This document shows, piece after piece, positions 5,689 to 8,255 of a DNA stretch of 8,255 nt. Source of the stretch: Planctomycetota bacterium (GTDB lineage Bacteria > Planctomycetota > UBA8108); the NCBI GenBank assembly GCA_022451445.1, contig JAKUSY010000122.1:1-8255 (forward strand), given 5' to 3'. Position 1 is the stretch's first letter; each line of letters begins with the position of its first letter. The notes under the pieces were generated by a model. It did no database searches. It saw only the letters and a list, made by a program, of their open reading frames with translations, and was not told where the DNA came from. The translations under genes and the position numbers were made by a program.

Positions 5689-7386
5689 TCAATAGGTGGA
5701 ATAGCCCCGCTTCAGCGTGAGCCCGAGGATCATCTTGCGCCATCCCTCGGCCCCTGCGTTGACCTTGTCGCGGGCCTCGCCCAGCTCGGTGGCATCAGGG
5801 AGACGCTGGAGAAAGCGGAGGTAGTTGTCTCTGATCCATTGATCCGTGTCGCCGCCGCTGGGGCCGATCGTGTTGGCGTCTTCAGCTTCTATCAGGATGG
5901 AGAGGAATTCGTCAGGTTTGTCGGCGCTTTCCTTCAGCGCGGCGGTGACATCTCTGGTGACGGATTCGGCCGGCGGCTTGTCATGGAGATCGACGAGAAG
6001 TGAGCGGGCGCGCTGCCGCAGATTTCGATCCCTGCTATGCTCCCTGCCGGAATAAAGCTGGCTCGAGACCATGGTAAAGCCGATGCGCTCCTGCTTGCCG
6101 CTGGTCTCGAGCATGATCTGGTCTCTTTCTTTCGGCGTGAGCAGGCGGTCCGGGCCGAGGAAAAGCTGCACCAGCGCGCCGACGTTATTTACGGGCAGGG
6201 GTGCGCCTGAGGCTGCCGACTGGGCCTGGATGGCTGTCCATCTTCCTTCGTGATCGAGGTCGCCGTATTTGGAGAGCTCGCTGCGGGTTGGTGTCCTGTC
6301 GAGGCAGTCGAGGAAGAGCCGTATGCAGTGGCGGGTTGAGGTCTCATGGTCGCTGAGATTCGCCCTCTTCCCGAGCAAGGGCTCGAGTATAGGGTCAAGG
6401 GTTGACGGTGCGGGCGTTTGATTACCGCCGGTGGAAGGGTTTGCGGCCCCGGGTGGGTTGACCTTCCCGGCGGGAGGCGGTGCATTGACGGTCGTTCCGG
6501 GGCCTGCTGCTCCCTCGGGTGGTACGCTCCCATCCCACTTTCTTCCGAGGAGCACACCCACCGCGATTCCAAGAAGCGCGGAAAAGAGCGTGAAGAGGAC
6601 TACGTGGGATGTCTCCCATTTTTTCGATGACGACCGCAGAAACTGCTCATCAGGGAAGAGCTCGTCTTCGATGCTGTTGGCCGGAGCTGGTTTTCTGCGG
6701 CTGGAGAACTTGCTGGTTTTTGCCGGGACGCTGGGTTGCCCGCCAGGTCCGGGAGGAGCCTGGTCGGGGACATTGGGCATCCCTGTGCCGCCGCCCTGTT
6801 GTGGATCGAATTGCTGCTGTGCGGGAGGCTGCTGAGGTTGAAATTGTGGAGGGGGCTGCTGCTCGCCAGGTGCCGGCCCCTGCGGCATGGCGGGATTTTG
6901 CGGCGCCACCGGATTCTGTTGGACCACCGATGCCGGGGCCGACTCAATGAATGGATTCTCACCGCCGGCGCCCACTATCGTAGGGTCATCCATCAGCGCC
7001 TCGAAGTCTTCATCGAGGTCAAAATCACCGGGTGGCTGATCGAAAGGAGATGGGCCGGTGGCGGCCGCATCCGGCATCGCGGGTTGTTGGCCGTCGGCGC
7101 CTGTCTGGAAGACGAGCAAGAAGTTGCCGATCTTCAGCTCGTCACCGTGTTCAATCGGCCCGCTGTCGCAGCGCAACTCGTTGATGTAGGTTCCATTACG
7201 ACTGCCGAGATCCTTGAAGCGGTAGGAATTGCCGCGTTTCTCGATACGGCAGTGTTTCTTGGATACGCTTCGATCCCGAATACAGACCTGGGCATCACGG
7301 TTACGCCCAATCAGGAGGACATCAGACTCGGTCTGCAGGCTCCAGTCGCGGTGATTGACGGTGTCTCTGAGGATTATTGTGATCAT
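5689..7386 (-). CDS. Membrane-anchored FHA-domain protein with duplicated C-terminal module
   Basis: The protein has 565 residues. Residues of about 5-95 form an FHA domain, a phosphothreonine-peptide binder. The hallmark residues are all present: GR (27-28), S42 with KKH (43-45), SRNGT (62-66) and a closing strand to LLVF (90-93). Residues 98-220 are a low-complexity Pro/Gln/Asn linker, with an acidic patch at 121-135. A helix at 262-280 (VVLFTLFSALLGIAVGVLL) is the only membrane segment. This places the FHA domain in the cytoplasm and residues of about 285-565 outside the membrane. The outer part has another Pro/Gly-rich linker (285-330). It then carries two similar modules: FLDCLDRTPTRSEL (358-371) and YLRFLQRLPDATEL (522-535), each followed by a helix with Trp. 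ATG 7386 is the first start after an in-frame TGA upstream; no strong Shine-Dalgarno is seen. It probably senses kinase activity and signals to or organises the envelope. Confidence 0.9.
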   Translation of the reverse strand: MITIILRDTVNHRDWSLQTESDVLLIGRNRDAQVCIRDRSVSKKHCRIEKRGNSYRFKDLGSRNGTYINELRCDSGPIEHGDELKIGNFLLVFQTGADGQQPAMPDAAATGPSPFDQPPGDFDLDEDFEALMDDPTIVGAGGENPFIESAPASVVQQNPVAPQNPAMPQGPAPGEQQPPPQFQPQQPPAQQQFDPQQGGGTGMPNVPDQAPPGPGGQPSVPAKTSKFSSRRKPAPANSIEDELFPDEQFLRSSSKKWETSHVVLFTLFSALLGIAVGVLLGRKWDGSVPPEGAAGPGTTVNAPPPAGKVNPPGAANPSTGGNQTPAPSTLDPILEPLLGKRANLSDHETSTRHCIRLFLDCLDRTPTRSELSKYGDLDHEGRWTAIQAQSAASGAPLPVNNVGALVQLFLGPDRLLTPKERDQIMLETSGKQERIGFTMVSSQLYSGREHSRDRNLRQRARSLLVDLHDKPPAESVTRDVTAALKESADKPDEFLSILIEAEDANTIGPSGGDTDQWIRDNYLRFLQRLPDATELGEARDKVNAGAEGWRKMILGLTLKRGYSTY

Positions 7387-7452
7387 GAACTCGTAACATC
7401 ATAGAACCTGCACCTCGGAGGATGCCAGTATCCATTCGGTTTTTGGGCGGGA

Positions 7453-7504
7453 GTTCGTGACAGGGTTTGGGGCAGTTGCTAAACTGCCACGAACAAACCA
7501 CGAA
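7453..7504. repeat. CCACGAA repeats with a nested inverted repeat
   Basis: GGCAGTT (7471-7477) and AACTGCC (7482-7488) make a perfect 7-bp hairpin with a 4-base loop. Outside it, GTTCGT (7453-7458) pairs with ACGAAC (7489-7494). CCACGAA occurs as a direct repeat at 7487-7493 and 7498-7504, one helical turn (11 bases) apart. The inverted copy TTCGTG lies at 7454-7459. A T-run follows on the plus strand at 7504-7511, but no plus-strand gene ends here, so a simple terminator is unlikely. It sits 67 bases upstream of the FHA start, so it may be an operator, an RNA leader element or a dispersed intergenic repeat. Confidence 0.5.
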
Positions 7505-7911
7505 TTTTTTTGTTTTTCACCTGATGGGCTTCATGATTCCAAGACTCGCCCCGTGGGCGGGTGGATCGAATTTTGGAGGGCGTTTGACGGGCGGTATTGC
7601 TGACCCGCGGCCTTTCAGGAGAAACAAGAAGTGAAGATTGGGCGGGTTTGCCGGCCTGTCGAGGTCCTGCCGCTGAGCATGCTGCAATGTGCGGGCTGAA
7701 AGACTTGCGCAACCGGCCGCGGAAGCCCCCGAAGAGAAGGTATCAAGAGAAGGTGAAGAGAATGTTCGGCTGAGCGCTTCGGCGCCGGCTGGGACTATAG
7801 CCACGGCCTTAGCCGAAACAGGGAGCGGAGGTTTTGACCAGGACGCGTTGTGTGTCCGCGTGCCGGCTTCCCGCCCCATACGGCGGTTGTGGCGTGGTGA
7901 AGTGGAGAATT

Positions 7912-7917
7912 GAGGAG
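7912..7917 (+). promoter_or_regulatory. Strong Shine-Dalgarno for the 7925 gene
   Basis: GAGGAG lies seven bases before ATG 7925. It is the best ribosome binding site in the window and decides the start of a gene otherwise cut off by the window edge. Confidence 0.75.
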
Positions 7918-7924
7918 CATCATC

Positions 7925-8255
7925 ATGCGAGTGAACTGGATCTCGGAATTTTTGTCCGCCCGGCGGCGGTTTATCACAATCGTTTCTTTGCTGGCGGTTG
8001 TCCTGGTTGTCGCGGCGGCGACTCTCGCTGTCGGCTTGCGTTCGAAGGGACCTTCCCTGAATGTTTCCAGCTGTACCAGGGGGGAGAGGATCTCCCTGTA
8101 TTGGCCGGTCCCGTTTATCGAGTTCGACAGGGAGCTTCTCACTGAGGGTTCGGATCAGCAGGCGGTTGCCGGGCTTCTGGAGCTGGCCATCAGGGATCCT
8201 GATCAGCCATCTCCCCAGCCCATCGCGAGCATGAGGAAGCTTGGCGGTGAGGTTC
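7925..8255 (+). CDS. Single-pass membrane protein of unknown function, N-terminal fragment
   Basis: An open frame of 110 codons runs off the right edge. It begins MRVNWISEFLSARRRF, followed by a long hydrophobic helix (residues of about 17-38, ITIVSLLAVVLVVAAATLAV) and then a soluble segment, including SLYWPVPFIEFDRELL and LLELAIRDPDQP. The basic ARRR before the helix predicts N-in topology, so the bulk of the protein lies outside the cytoplasmic membrane. The helix is long for a cleaved signal, so an uncleaved anchor is favoured. A single Cys near residue 50 does not form a lipobox next to the helix. The gene diverges from the FHA gene across a 538-base gap and may be co-regulated with it. 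I do not recognise the family; the visible part is too short to decide. Confidence 0.78.
   Translation, partial: MRVNWISEFLSARRRFITIVSLLAVVLVVAAATLAVGLRSKGPSLNVSSCTRGERISLYWPVPFIEFDRELLTEGSDQQAVAGLLELAIRDPDQPSPQPIASMRKLGGEV

Larger units (their letters stand above)
7387..7924. other. Long divergent intergenic region
   Basis: The 538 bases between the FHA gene (minus) and the anchored protein gene (plus) must hold two outward promoters, though none matches consensus well enough to call. The left third has the CCACGAA repeats and nested hairpin (7453-7504), then a T-rich tract at 7504-7517. The middle and right parts are G+C-rich. Several reading frames of 74-120 codons exist on both strands (7479-7712 and 7517-7879 minus, 7689-7913 plus). 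They have no ribosome binding site, no domain-like composition, and one overlaps the Shine-Dalgarno of the next gene, so none is annotated. Confidence 0.5.

Noticed and set aside
7517..7879. A 120-codon minus-strand frame and two smaller frames in the 7387-7924 gap
   Set aside because: No ribosome binding site or domain-like pattern is visible. The plus-strand one (7689-7913) runs into the Shine-Dalgarno of the real gene at 7925.

Overview
The window looks like chromosomal DNA from a high-GC, Gram-negative-type bacterium, most likely Planctomycetota or a relative. No rRNA or marker gene confirms this. The inference rests on the style of the proteins: an FHA domain joined through a Pro/Gln-rich linker and one membrane helix to an exported tail, an exported squalene-cyclase-like alpha/alpha toroid protein, and duplicated FLxxLxRxPTxxEL-type modules common in planctomycete envelope proteins. 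Shine-Dalgarno sequences (AAAGGAG, GAGG, GAGGAG) are seen for some genes only. No mobile element, CRISPR array, tRNA or rRNA was recognised.

Layout. (1) 1-127, minus: the 5' end of an exported protein, cut by the window edge. (2) 128-303: a divergent intergenic region whose right half holds two overlapping inverted repeats. (3) 304-966, plus: an adenylate kinase with a zinc-type lid and several unusual nucleotide-site residues. (4) 967-1243: a gap containing a very strong intrinsic terminator at 1137-1177. (5) 1244-2614, plus: an alkaline-phosphatase-superfamily phosphodiesterase of the 'NVVGLTP' type, with unusual metal-ligand positions. (6) 2627-7386, minus: three genes in one direction. 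In transcription order they are a membrane-anchored FHA protein (7386 to 5689), a short membrane-anchored protein that looks like a gutted alkaline-phosphatase fold (5455 to 4643), and the exported toroid protein (4633 to 2627). The last two are clearly coupled, because the Shine-Dalgarno of the toroid gene overlaps the stop codon of its neighbour. (7) 7387-7924: a 538-base divergent intergenic region with CCACGAA repeats and a nested hairpin. (8) 7925-8255, plus: the 5' end of a single-pass membrane protein with a strong Shine-Dalgarno, cut by the window edge.

How the parts may work together. The minus-strand trio places a phosphothreonine reader inside the cell, with its tail across the membrane, next to two envelope proteins that lack recognisable catalytic residues. 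This suggests an envelope scaffold or signalling module rather than a metabolic pathway. The adenylate kinase and the phosphodiesterase are ordinary in fold but atypical in active-site detail, and they are separated from each other by the terminator.
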